Part shown: positions 17,737 through 26,009 of the stretch, one piece after another
How the letters are laid out: every line of letters begins with the position of its first letter
Numbering within the stretch: the stretch's first letter is position 1
Source of the DNA: Brenneria nigrifluens DSM 30175 = ATCC 13028
Lineage (GTDB): Bacteria; Pseudomonadota; Gammaproteobacteria; Enterobacterales; Enterobacteriaceae
NCBI RefSeq assembly: GCF_005484965.1
Contig: NZ_CP034036.1
Location: forward strand, 682,001-746,000
Length of the DNA: 64,000 nt
Direction: 5' to 3'
Notes under the pieces: model-generated
What the model saw: only the letters and a program-made list of their open reading frames with translations
What the model was told of the DNA's origin: nothing
The model's database searches: none
Position numbers and translations under genes: made by a program

Positions 17737-18822
17737 TTATTTCGCCACGGCATTGCGCGTGTTTTTGGCGATATAGAGTTTTTCATCCGCACGGTTCATA
17801 ACCGATATCAAATCTTCTTTTTCAATATGGTATTCCACCAGTCCGATACTGACCGTCAGGTTCATCTCATTGCCGAATATTACGCTCTTGGCATTACTGA
17901 CCTTTAATCTGGCTCGTTCCGCCACCGTGTAGGCGTCTTCCAGTTCGATGTTGGGTAAAACAATAGCAAATTCATCACCGCCGATACGTCCGAAAATATC
18001 TTCTCGGCGGAATGATTTTTTAAAAACTTCGGCGACAAATTTTAGTGCCTCATCCCCGGCGCTATGGCCGAAAGTATCATTCACGTTCTTAAAGTGATCA
18101 ATATCGATAAGGATGACGCAAACCGGACGTTTGGCGAAATTGGCGATGCTCAGCACTTTATTGGCGGCCATAAAAAAGGCCTCCCGCCGCAGGTATCCGG
18201 TCAGGTCGTCATATCTTGCGGTTATCGGTAGTTCTATCAGATACTTTTTGGCGAGTATGGAGAGCAGACTTCCCAGTATCGCGCAAAACAGCACGATGCT
18301 CAGTATAATAAACGCCGAGGTGGTCGATAAAAAGGTATCCAGTATCGAAGGGATAGGCTCCCGTGACGTAGTGCGGATGCGCACGCCCAGCAGTTCGTCT
18401 TTTGCCGACAGAATCGGGAAAATGAACGTTAAGGTATCCCGCCCCGCGTACTTACCTATGGAGGGGAGTTTATTCTGACAGACGCGGATAACGGCCATAT
18501 CATTAAATTGCAGCTCTGAGGCTGACAAGCGGTTGATACATTCACTGCTCACATCGCGGGTATTGAAGGCGAAGGTTCTTATGCGCGCGACAAGGTAGCG
18601 TCCGGTTTTTTCCGTGGTATCGATGTTTGTAACGTCGCCGGAATTATAGGAATCATAGGTTTTGATGATCGATTCAAGGTTACGCTTCTCCACCCGCCAG
18701 GTTCTTTTATCTGACTCATGCATAACAACGACGGCGATTAAAAATGAAATAAAACCGAACAGAATAAATGCGGATATCGGATGGGAAAAAAACTCTAATA
18801 TCTTATATTTAGTGCTATTCAT
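17737..18822 (-). CDS. Membrane-bound diguanylate cyclase (GGDEF)
   Basis: Makes cyclic-di-GMP from two GTP. The 361-aa protein has a membrane span at about residues 14-32, a periplasmic sensor region to about 165 with no recognised domain, a second span at about 168-192, and a GGDEF domain to the C-terminus. The active site is intact (GGDEF near residue 280) and an RxxD inhibitory site (RRED) sits exactly five residues before it, so product feedback inhibition is expected. The start at 18822 has an AAGGAAG ribosome site. It is an accessory gene between talB and mog. The signal sensed is unknown. Confidence 0.9.
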   Translation of the reverse strand: MNSTKYKILEFFSHPISAFILFGFISFLIAVVVMHESDKRTWRVEKRNLESIIKTYDSYNSGDVTNIDTTEKTGRYLVARIRTFAFNTRDVSSECINRLSASELQFNDMAVIRVCQNKLPSIGKYAGRDTLTFIFPILSAKDELLGVRIRTTSREPIPSILDTFLSTTSAFIILSIVLFCAILGSLLSILAKKYLIELPITARYDDLTGYLRREAFFMAANKVLSIANFAKRPVCVILIDIDHFKNVNDTFGHSAGDEALKFVAEVFKKSFRREDIFGRIGGDEFAIVLPNIELEDAYTVAERARLKVSNAKSVIFGNEMNLTVSIGLVEYHIEKEDLISVMNRADEKLYIAKNTRNAVAK

Positions 18823-19211
18823 GCATACTTCCTTGGTGTGACTTTTTACTTATTATCTTGGCATATAAGCTATGCCCCGATTTTATCATATTATCCTCGC
18901 TCGGGTGAACGTTAATGATAGGCAGAGGCGTTGTTTTCCTTTTTTTTAAAAGTTTTTATTTAAGGAAAAGCTGACGGGAGTTCGGCGGTTGAGGAAACTC
19001 GCACTGTTCTATTATCTCTTTGGATTCAATGCTGCGGGTTACTGCTTAAAATAAATTTTTATCATTTTTGAGAGGAGACTTAATAACGATTATTATATAC
19101 AGGCTGGGCGGCATCCCGGTGTGGCGAGGCTTGGCGGTGATGTGGCGATTTAGCCGCTCGAAGCAGACAATATCCTGATAAAATTGGGTTTTCATTTTCC
19201 AGGAGTCCTTT
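18823..19211. other. 389-bp intergenic region, divergent promoters
   Basis: AT-rich DNA between the divergent diguanylate cyclase gene and mog. It must hold both promoters. I see poly-T/A tracts around 18938-18965 but no clear operator, repeat or RNA gene. An AGGAG ribosome site for mog is at about 19201. Confidence 0.4.
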
Positions 19212-19799
19212 ATGAACGTATTGCATGTGGGATTGGTATCCGTTTCCGATCGGGCCTCCGGCGGTGTTTATCAGGATAAAGGCATTCCGGCGCTGGAAAC
19301 ATGGTTGACGGCCGCATTAACTACACCCTTTGAAATCGAAACCCGCCTGGTGCCGGACGAGCAACCGTTGATTGAACAAACGCTATGTGAACTGGTTGAT
19401 GAGCGTGGCTGTCATCTGGTGCTCACCACGGGCGGCACCGGGCCGGCGCGTCGCGATGTGACGCCCGACGCGACGCTGGCGATCGCCGATCGCGCAATGC
19501 CTGGATTTGGCGAACAGATGCGCCAAATCAGCCTGCAATTTGTGCCGACGGCGATTCTGTCCAGACAGGTGGGGGTGATTCGTAAACATGCGCTGATTCT
19601 TAATCTGCCGGGGCAGCCCAAATCCATCAAAGAGACGCTGGAAGGGCTAAAAGATAGTGACGGCAACGTCGTCGTGGCCGGGATTTTTGCCAGTATTCCC
19701 TATTGTATCCAACTGCTGGAAGGGCCTTACATTGAAACCGATCCGCGCGTCGTAGCAGCTTTTCGTCCTAAAAATGCCATCCGCGAAATAAAAAACTGA
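19212..19799 (+). CDS. mog: Molybdopterin adenylyltransferase
   Basis: Activates molybdopterin with ATP to give adenylyl-molybdopterin before molybdenum insertion, in the cytoplasm. The 195-aa length equals E. coli Mog. Family motifs present are LVSVSDRASGGVYQDKGIP at the N-terminus, LVLTTGGTGPARRDVTPDA near residue 72, and NLPGQPKSIKETLEGL near residue 135 (MoaB/Mog fold). Start ATG 19212 with an AGGAG site. The E. coli order talB-mog-satP is kept, except for the inserted cyclase gene. Confidence 0.96.
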   Translation: MNVLHVGLVSVSDRASGGVYQDKGIPALETWLTAALTTPFEIETRLVPDEQPLIEQTLCELVDERGCHLVLTTGGTGPARRDVTPDATLAIADRAMPGFGEQMRQISLQFVPTAILSRQVGVIRKHALILNLPGQPKSIKETLEGLKDSDGNVVVAGIFASIPYCIQLLEGPYIETDPRVVAAFRPKNAIREIKN

Positions 19800-19811
19800 A
19801 GTTGAGATTGC

Positions 19812-19999
19812 TGACAAAGTCGCCTGTAAGTCGGCGATACCCGGGCCTACCATACCGAGGGGCCATGATGGGACACATCCCTGTGTCCCACCCTTGCGGG
19901 CCAGCATAAATGCTGTTCAAATTTGCTCCCGGCAAATTTGTCGGCGGCGTAAGCCGCTACGGCCCCTCGCCACGCTCTCCCTAATAACGAGCTTTGTCA
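19812..19999. repeat. Nested inverted-repeat element carrying the hairpin module (MITE-like)
   Basis: Outer ends TGACAAAG (19812-19819) and CTTTGTCA (19992-19999) are complementary. Inside, CGAGGGGCC (19856-19864) pairs with GGCCCCTCG (19961-19969) and encloses successive hairpins: TGGGACACA-TCCC-TGTGTCCCA (19869-19890), CCC-TTGC-GGG, CAGCAT/ATGCTG (19902-19915), CAAATTTGC-TCCCG-GCAAATTTG (19918-19940) and GCGGC-GTAA-GCCGC (19944-19957). A TCGCC/GGCGA hairpin sits at 19820-19837. The inner part matches the thr-leader repeats in layout and in the TTCAAA and CTCC landmarks, with different stem sequences. No coding capacity is apparent. Confidence 0.8.
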
Positions 20000-20078
20000 A
20001 TGGCCTGAACTGAAGTTTGGCGATTTCAAACATAAGATGGTCACTCCCCGCGGCGCAGGGAGTGACGCAATTCCATAC

Positions 20079-20651
20079 TTAGTGCGCGCCGCGTGCGCCG
20101 ATGGGCAGGACTTTACGTCCGAACTGTTCGTTCAGCACTTCCGCCATCGCCAGATAAATCGCGCTGGCGCCGCAGATAATGCCTTCGAAACCGGCAAAGG
20201 TCAGCAGCGCATGGTTGCCGGTAAAATTACCGACGGCCAGTAACGCGAAAAGCAGGGTCAGGCTGGCAAATACAAACTGCAACGCCAGGTTGGCGCGTAA
20301 GGTTCCGAAGAACATAAACAGGGTGAATACTCCCCACAGGCCGAGGAATACGCCCAGGAACTGAGGATCGCTGGCTTCGGCCAGGCCCATTTTCGGTAAT
20401 ATAAGAATAGCGACCAACGTTAGCCAGAAAGCACCGTAAGAGGTGAATGCGGTAACGCCGAAGGTATTGCCTTTTTTATATTCCAGTAATCCGGCCAGAA
20501 TCTGGGCGATACCGCCGTAGAAAATGCCCATGCTGAGGATAATGGAAGAAAGCGGGAAAAAGCCTGCGTTGTGCAGGTTTAATAAAATAGTGGTCATCCC
20601 GAAGCCCATCAGTCCTAACGGACCGGGATTCGCCAACGTGTTTGCGCTCAT
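20079..20651 (-). CDS. satP: Acetate/succinate:proton symporter (GPR1/FUN34/YaaH family)
   Basis: Inner-membrane carrier for acetate and succinate. The 190-aa product has the family signature NPGPLGLMGFGMTT near residue 8 and six hydrophobic segments; it is close to E. coli SatP (188 aa) along its length, ending FGRKVLPIG. I chose the ATG at 20651 (MSANTLANPG), which has AGAGG 4-5 nt upstream; an upstream in-frame start at 20678 has no comparable site. Confidence 0.95.
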   Translation of the reverse strand: MSANTLANPGPLGLMGFGMTTILLNLHNAGFFPLSSIILSMGIFYGGIAQILAGLLEYKKGNTFGVTAFTSYGAFWLTLVAILILPKMGLAEASDPQFLGVFLGLWGVFTLFMFFGTLRANLALQFVFASLTLLFALLAVGNFTGNHALLTFAGFEGIICGASAIYLAMAEVLNEQFGRKVLPIGARGAH

Positions 20652-20843
20652 AAAACCTCTGCAATAACCGATTATCAAAATAGATGTTGTTTAAGGTGTT
20701 ATTGCCCGTGATAGCGACGGAAGCGTCCCCCGTTTTACCAGCGAGCGCGGCATCATATCCGGCGCGTTGAGCGGACACAACATGTCGAATGCGGAATAGT
20801 TTGATTGAACAGGGCATAAAGGTCATTTTTTTTCATATCCCCC

Positions 20844-20873
20844 CTTGATGATGGAATTGTTGACCCCATCTTA
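20844..20873 (+). promoter_or_regulatory. Heat-shock (sigma-32) promoter of dnaKJ
   Basis: CTTGATG (20844-20850) and CCCCATCTTA (20864-20873) separated by 13 bp. Both elements and the spacing equal the E. coli dnaK P1 promoter (CTTGATG, 13 bp, CCCCATTTA). It lies about 190 bp before the dnaK ATG. Confidence 0.9.
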
Positions 20874-20985
20874 TTTTCAACCAAAACGGTTTGACCAAAT
20901 CAAAAAAGGGTTTATGTCGGCTCGTTACGCTGGCGCGGCGTCTTGGAAACAGCAGGCCGCGCCGGTGGAAAATGTTGTTGTGCAG

Positions 20986-21012
20986 TTGAAAAATGACATT
21001 GCGTCCGCATAG
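20986..21012 (+). promoter_or_regulatory. Possible second dnaK heat-shock promoter
   Basis: TTGAAAA at 20986-20992 and CCGCATAG at 21005-21012 sit where E. coli dnaK P2 lies and keep a GCAGTTGAAA context. The -10 is less like consensus than P1. Confidence 0.5.
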
Positions 21013-21060
21013 TAGGTTGAACTACCACACCGAATATGACTTTTTAGTGGAGATGTTTAG

Positions 21061-22977
21061 ATGGGTAAGATTATTGGTATCGACCTTGGTACGACCAACT
21101 CTTGTGTAGCGATTATGGACGGTACGCAGGTTAAAGTACTGGAAAACAGCGAAGGCGATCGCACCACGCCTTCAATCATTGCTTATACCCAAGACGGTGA
21201 GACTCTGGTTGGCCAACCGGCTAAACGTCAGGCGGTGACTAACCCGAAAAATACCTTGTTCGCGATTAAGCGTCTGATCGGCCGTCGTTTCAAAGATGAA
21301 GAAGTTCAGCGCGATACCAACATCATGCCGTATAAAATCATCGCGGCGGATAACGGCGATGCCTGGCTGGAAGTGAAAGATCAGAAGCTGGCTCCGCCGC
21401 AGATTTCAGCTGAAGTGCTGAAAAAAATGAAGAAAACGGCGGAAGACTACCTGGGCGAACCGGTAACCGAAGCGGTTATCACCGTTCCGGCCTACTTTAA
21501 CGATGCTCAGCGCCAGGCGACCAAAGACGCCGGCCGTATCGCCGGCCTGGAAGTGAAACGTATTATTAACGAACCGACCGCCGCCGCGCTGGCGTACGGC
21601 CTGGATAAAGAAGTGGGCAACCGCACCATTGCCGTCTATGACCTGGGCGGCGGTACTTTCGATATCTCTATTATCGAAATCGATGAGGTCGACGGCGAAA
21701 AAACCTTTGAAGTTCTGGCGACCAACGGTGACACCCACCTGGGCGGCGAAGACTTCGACAGCCGCTTGATCAACTATTTGGTTGACGAATTCAAGAAAGA
21801 GCAGGGCTTCGACCTGCGTAACGATCCGCTGGCGATGCAGCGTCTGAAAGAAGCGGCGGAAAAAGCCAAGATTGAGCTCTCTTCCGCGCAGCAGACCGAC
21901 GTCAACCTGCCGTACATCACCGCGGATGCGACCGGCCCGAAACACCTGAACATCAAAGTGACGCGCGCCAAACTGGAGTCTTTGGTTGAAGATTTGGTCA
22001 ACCGTTCTCTGGAGCCGCTGAAAGTCGCGCTGAAAGACGCCGGCCTGTCCGTGTCTCAGGTTCAGGACGTTATTCTGGTCGGCGGTCAGACCCGTATGCC
22101 GCTGGTACAAAAGAAAGTGGCTGATTTCTTCGGCAAAGAACCGCGTAAAGACGTCAACCCGGATGAAGCGGTGGCTATAGGCGCCGCGGTTCAGGGCGGC
22201 GTGTTGTCCGGCGACGTGAAAGACGTTCTGCTGCTGGACGTTACCCCGCTGTCGCTGGGTATCGAAACCATGGGCGGCGTGATGACGGCGCTGATTGCCA
22301 AGAACACCACTATCCCGACGAAACACAGCCAGGTGTTCTCTACGGCGGAAGATAACCAGTCCGCGGTGACGATTCATGTCCTGCAGGGTGAACGTAAACG
22401 CGCCCAGGATAACAAGTCCCTGGGGCAGTTTAACCTGGACGGCATTCAGCCTGCGCCGCGCGGTTTGCCGCAGATTGAAGTTACGTTCGACATCGATGCC
22501 GACGGTATCCTGCACGTTTCCGCGAAAGATAAAAACAGCGGCCGCGAGCAGAAAATCACCATCAAGGCCTCTTCCGGTCTGAATGAGGACGAAATCCAGA
22601 AAATGGTGCGCGATGCCGAAGCGAACGCGGAATCCGACCGTAAGTTTGAGGAACTGGTGCAGACCCGCAACCAGGGCGATCACCTGTTGCACAGCACGCG
22701 CAAGCAGCTGGAAGAAGTCGGCGATAATCTGGCCGCCGATGATAAAACCGCCATTGACGACGCGCTGAAAGCGCTGGAAAGCGCGCTGAAAGGCGAAGAC
22801 AAGGCCGATATCGAAGCGAAGATCCAGGCGCTGGTTCAGGTTTCCGGCAAACTGCTGGAAGCCTCTCAGCAGCAGGCACAGGCCGGCGCGGGCGCTGAAG
22901 GCGCGGCGGATGACGCCGCTCATAAAGACGACGACGTGGTCGATGCCGAGTTTGAAGAAGTAAAAGATAAAAAGTAA
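21061..22977 (+). CDS. dnaK: Chaperone protein DnaK (Hsp70)
   Basis: ATP-dependent Hsp70 chaperone working with DnaJ and GrpE. The 638-aa product matches E. coli DnaK in length: N-terminal ATPase with the IGIDLGTTNSCVAIMDG phosphate loop, IAVYDLGGGTFDISIIEID near residue 192, the linker DVLLLDVTPLSLGIETMGG near residue 388, then the substrate-binding domain and lid, and the acidic tail ending EEVKDKK, which binds J-proteins and GrpE. A sigma-32 promoter precedes it and dnaJ follows after about 113 bp. Confidence 0.98.
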   Translation: MGKIIGIDLGTTNSCVAIMDGTQVKVLENSEGDRTTPSIIAYTQDGETLVGQPAKRQAVTNPKNTLFAIKRLIGRRFKDEEVQRDTNIMPYKIIAADNGDAWLEVKDQKLAPPQISAEVLKKMKKTAEDYLGEPVTEAVITVPAYFNDAQRQATKDAGRIAGLEVKRIINEPTAAALAYGLDKEVGNRTIAVYDLGGGTFDISIIEIDEVDGEKTFEVLATNGDTHLGGEDFDSRLINYLVDEFKKEQGFDLRNDPLAMQRLKEAAEKAKIELSSAQQTDVNLPYITADATGPKHLNIKVTRAKLESLVEDLVNRSLEPLKVALKDAGLSVSQVQDVILVGGQTRMPLVQKKVADFFGKEPRKDVNPDEAVAIGAAVQGGVLSGDVKDVLLLDVTPLSLGIETMGGVMTALIAKNTTIPTKHSQVFSTAEDNQSAVTIHVLQGERKRAQDNKSLGQFNLDGIQPAPRGLPQIEVTFDIDADGILHVSAKDKNSGREQKITIKASSGLNEDEIQKMVRDAEANAESDRKFEELVQTRNQGDHLLHSTRKQLEEVGDNLAADDKTAIDDALKALESALKGEDKADIEAKIQALVQVSGKLLEASQQQAQAGAGAEGAADDAAHKDDDVVDAEFEEVKDKK

Positions 22978-23090
22978 TTGCCCTGAGCGGGCACGGTAGC
23001 GGTCAGTAGTAGATACTGTTGCTGGCAACCAGCACGGGCGTCGAGGAAACTCTGCGCCCGTGCACGTATGTTGAGGGCAGGAAAAAAAGA

Positions 23091-24224
23091 ATGGCGAAGC
23101 AAGACTATTACGAGATTTTAGGCGTTGCTAAAGATGCGGACGAGCGTGAAATCAAGAAGGCTTATAAACGTCTGGCGATGAAGTATCACCCGGATCGTAA
23201 TTCCGGTGAGAAAGAAGCCGAGGCGCGATTTAAAGAGATCAAGGAAGCCTACGAGATCCTCACCGACTCACAGAAACGGGCTGCTTACGATCAGTACGGT
23301 CATGCCGCGTTTGAACAAGGCGGCATGGGCGGCGGCGGGGGCTTTAGCGGCGGCGGCGCCGATTTCGGTGATATCTTTGGCGACGTTTTCGGCGATATTT
23401 TTGGCGGCGGTCGCCGTCAGCGCGCGAGCCGCGGCGCCGATTTACGCTACAACATGGAGCTGTCGCTGGAAGAGGCCGTCCGCGGCGTCACCAAAGAGAT
23501 CCGTATTCCCACGCTGGAAGAGTGTGATGTTTGCCATGGCAGCGGGGCGAAACCGGGCAGTTCGCCCGTCACCTGTCCCACCTGTCACGGCAACGGCCAG
23601 GTGCAAATGCGCCAGGGCTTCTTTACCGTGCAGCAGGCCTGTCCGCACTGCCACGGCCGCGGTAAGATAATTAAAGATCCCTGCGTTAAATGCCACGGTC
23701 ACGGCCGGGTGGAAAAGAGCAAAACGCTGTCGGTGAAAATCCCGGCCGGGGTGGATACCGGCGATCGCATCCGTTTGTCCGGCGAAGGGGAAGCGGGGGA
23801 GCACGGCGCGCCGGCGGGTGATTTGTATGTGCAGGTTCAGGTGAAAGCGCATCCGATTTTCCAGCGCGAGGAAAACAACCTGTACTGTGAGGTGCCGATC
23901 AACTTCGCCATGGCGGCGCTGGGCGGAGAAATTGAAGTGCCGACGCTGGATGGCCGGGTGAAGCTGAAAGTCCCCGCCGAAACGCAAACCGGCAAACTGT
24001 TCCGCATGCGCGGCAAGGGCGTGAAGTCGGTACGGGGCGGCGCCCAGGGCGATCTGCTGTGCCGGGTGGTGGTGGAAACCCCGGTCAGCCTGAACGAGCG
24101 GCAAAGAGAGCTATTGCAGGAGCTGGCGGAAAGTTTCGGCGGTCCGTCGGGCGACAGAAACAGCCCGCGTTCCAAAAGTTTCTTCGACGGCGTGAAGAAG
24201 TTTTTTGACGATCTGACGCGCTGA
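23091..24224 (+). CDS. dnaJ: Chaperone protein DnaJ (Hsp40)
   Basis: Class I J-protein that delivers substrates to DnaK and stimulates its ATPase. The 377-aa product has the J domain with HPD near residue 33, a Gly/Phe region (about 75-105) and four zinc motifs CDVCHGSG, CPTCHGNG, CPHCHGRG and CVKCHGHG (about 144-205). It ends FFDGVKKFFDDLTR as in E. coli. I chose the ATG at 23091 (MAKQDYYEILG); an open frame runs 72 nt further upstream but that part is not DnaJ-like. It is co-transcribed with dnaK. Confidence 0.97.
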   Translation: MAKQDYYEILGVAKDADEREIKKAYKRLAMKYHPDRNSGEKEAEARFKEIKEAYEILTDSQKRAAYDQYGHAAFEQGGMGGGGGFSGGGADFGDIFGDVFGDIFGGGRRQRASRGADLRYNMELSLEEAVRGVTKEIRIPTLEECDVCHGSGAKPGSSPVTCPTCHGNGQVQMRQGFFTVQQACPHCHGRGKIIKDPCVKCHGHGRVEKSKTLSVKIPAGVDTGDRIRLSGEGEAGEHGAPAGDLYVQVQVKAHPIFQREENNLYCEVPINFAMAALGGEIEVPTLDGRVKLKVPAETQTGKLFRMRGKGVKSVRGGAQGDLLCRVVVETPVSLNERQRELLQELAESFGGPSGDRNSPRSKSFFDGVKKFFDDLTR

Positions 24225-24254
24225 CGCGTTTTTATTGCCAGTGGGATAAGACGG

Positions 24255-24288
24255 AAAAACCGGTCGCGAATCAGCGACCGGTTTTTTT
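24255..24288 (+). terminator. Intrinsic terminator after dnaJ
   Basis: AAAAACCGGTCGC (24255-24267) pairs with GCGACCGGTTTTT (from 24274) and the T run reaches 24288. The A run on the left arm also makes it usable from the opposite strand. Confidence 0.9.
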
Positions 24289-24305
24289 GCTCTGACGGCA
24301 GGCGT

Positions 24306-24333
24306 AAAAAAACCGGCCTGAGCCGGTTTTTTT
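24306..24333. terminator. Bidirectional terminator between dnaJ and rpsT
   Basis: Seven A, then CCGGC-CTGA-GCCGG, then seven T (24306-24333), symmetrical, so it can end rpsT transcripts (minus strand) and dnaJ read-through. Confidence 0.88.
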
Positions 24334-24358
24334 AACCACAATAATACGCGAAAAGCGA

Positions 24359-24622
24359 TTATTGCATGGCGTTGATGCGCGCAACCAGATTGGATTTATG
24401 ACGTGCAGCTTTGTTTTTGTGGATCAGGCCTTTGCTTGCCTGACGATCCACGATCGGTTGCATATCATTAAACGCATTCTGTGCCGCTTCTTTATCGCCG
24501 GTCGCGATCGCCGCGTATACTTTCTTGATGAAAGTACGCATCATCGAGCGACGGCTTGCATTATGCTTGCGGCGCTTCTCAGATTGTACGGCGCGTTTCT
24601 TAGCTGATTTGATATTAGCCAA
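24359..24622 (-). CDS. rpsT: 30S ribosomal protein S20
   Basis: Small basic protein of the 30S subunit that binds 16S rRNA. The 87-aa product begins MANIKSAKKRAVQSEKRRKH and ends HKSNLVARINAMQ, near-identical to E. coli S20. The start codon is TTG (24622-24620), as in E. coli rpsT, where the weak start takes part in autogenous control; GGGAG lies upstream near 24632. Divergent from ribF. Confidence 0.97.
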   Translation of the reverse strand: MANIKSAKKRAVQSEKRRKHNASRRSMMRTFIKKVYAAIATGDKEAAQNAFNDMQPIVDRQASKGLIHKNKAARHKSNLVARINAMQ

Positions 24623-25035
24623 GGTCCAACTCCCAAATATATTCTATTGAGGACAATTCAAAGGCCGAGGAATATGCCCTTTTAGCCTTCGTTTGTCAAT
24701 GGATTTGTGCAAATAAGCGCCGTTTGTACGTCGACGCTTGTTACGTTGTGATGGCGCAGGATTTTAACAGCTTCACGCGGTGGAATACAGCTTTTCGCAT
24801 GATAAATTCACCTTAGGGCGATTAAAGCGCGATAAAACAATTAATCACGGCTAAAACCCCGTCGGAATAGTGCGCTTGTCGCCGCTATTCGCCGACGATC
24901 CGTCGAAAAACCGCCAAAATAGCGGCAGTATCCGCAAGGCCGGCGGTAAAAGGCGCGAATCGCGGGTTAACCTTACTCGCTGTACAAGGTATAATCCGCC
25001 GGTTTCCAATTTAACCCATTTGTTCTGAGCCAGCC
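24623..25035. other. 413-bp divergent intergenic region rpsT/ribF
   Basis: Holds the rpsT promoter(s) and the ribF promoter. I see no repeat or RNA gene. E. coli has a small gene (yaaY) here; I found no convincing equivalent, and the open frame at 24851-25072 on the minus strand has no recognisable features. Confidence 0.4.
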
Positions 25036-25977
25036 ATGCAGCTAATTCGCGGTATACACAATCTTCGGGCACACCATTATGGCTGTGTGCTCACTATTGG
25101 TAATTTTGACGGCGTGCATCGCGGACATCAGATGCTGCTTGAGCGTTTGAAGCAGGAAGGCCGCGCGCGCGGCCTTCCGGTAATGGTGATGATTTTCGAA
25201 CCTCAGCCGTTGGAGCTGTTTTCCGCCGAGAAGGCGCCGGCGCGGCTGACCCGTCTGCGTGATAAAGTGAATTATCTGCGGAAAGCCGGCGTGGACTACC
25301 TGCTGTGCGTGCGGTTTGACGCCCACTTTGCCGCCAACCATGCTCAAACTTTTGTTTCCACCCTGCTGGTGGAAAAGCTGGGCGTCAGGTTTTTGGTGGT
25401 GGGGGATGACTTCCGCTTCGGGGCTGGTCGCGAAGGCGATTTCCTGTTATTACAGAAAGCGGGCCGGGAGGCGGGTTTTGACGTTATCAGCACCGCGTCA
25501 TTCTGCAACGACGGCAAGCGCGTGAGCAGCACCGCGGTGCGCGAAGCGCTCTACAATGACGATTTAGCGCTGGCGGAAAGCCTGTTGGGCCATCCCTACA
25601 GCATTTCCGGGCGCGTGGTTCATGGTAACGAGCTGGGGCGCACCATCGGTTTCCCCACCGCTAATCTGCCGTTAAAACGCCAGGTATCGCCGGTCGGCGG
25701 GGTTTATGCCGTCAGTGTCTATGGCCTGGGGGATAAGCCGTTGCCGGGCGTGGCCAATATCGGTACGCGCCCGACGGTAACCGGAGACAAGCGCCAGCAG
25801 CTTGAAGTGCATTTGCTGGATGTGACGATGGATCTCTATGGCCGCCATATAGAAGTGGCGCTACGCAAAAAGATACGTAATGAACGGCGTTTTGCTTCGC
25901 TTGAGGCGCTCAAGCGGCAAATCGCTGATGATGTGGTGACGGCCCGGGCGTTTTTCGGGTTAAAGACACCGGTTTAA
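25036..25977 (+). CDS. ribF: Bifunctional riboflavin kinase / FMN adenylyltransferase
   Basis: Converts riboflavin to FMN and then FAD. The 313-aa product equals the E. coli length: N-terminal adenylyltransferase domain with TIGNFDGVHRGHQMLLERL near residue 20 (HxGH-type nucleotide motif) and ISTASFCNDGKRVSSTAVRE near 155, and a C-terminal flavokinase with GRTIGFPTANLPL near 203. Start MQLIRGIHNL matches E. coli. It lies 32 bp upstream of ileS, the usual ribF-ileS-lspA-fkpB-ispH cluster. Confidence 0.97.
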   Translation: MQLIRGIHNLRAHHYGCVLTIGNFDGVHRGHQMLLERLKQEGRARGLPVMVMIFEPQPLELFSAEKAPARLTRLRDKVNYLRKAGVDYLLCVRFDAHFAANHAQTFVSTLLVEKLGVRFLVVGDDFRFGAGREGDFLLLQKAGREAGFDVISTASFCNDGKRVSSTAVREALYNDDLALAESLLGHPYSISGRVVHGNELGRTIGFPTANLPLKRQVSPVGGVYAVSVYGLGDKPLPGVANIGTRPTVTGDKRQQLEVHLLDVTMDLYGRHIEVALRKKIRNERRFASLEALKRQIADDVVTARAFFGLKTPV

Positions 25978-26009
25978 TTTTTCTAGCCGAAAACGAAATC
26001 GAGAATCTA

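Noticed and set aside
19856..19969. tRNA or riboswitch, because of the cloverleaf-like fold after mog
   Set aside because: No tRNA signature bases (T-loop, D-loop, acceptor CCA) and no known aptamer pattern. Its modules recur elsewhere as repeats.
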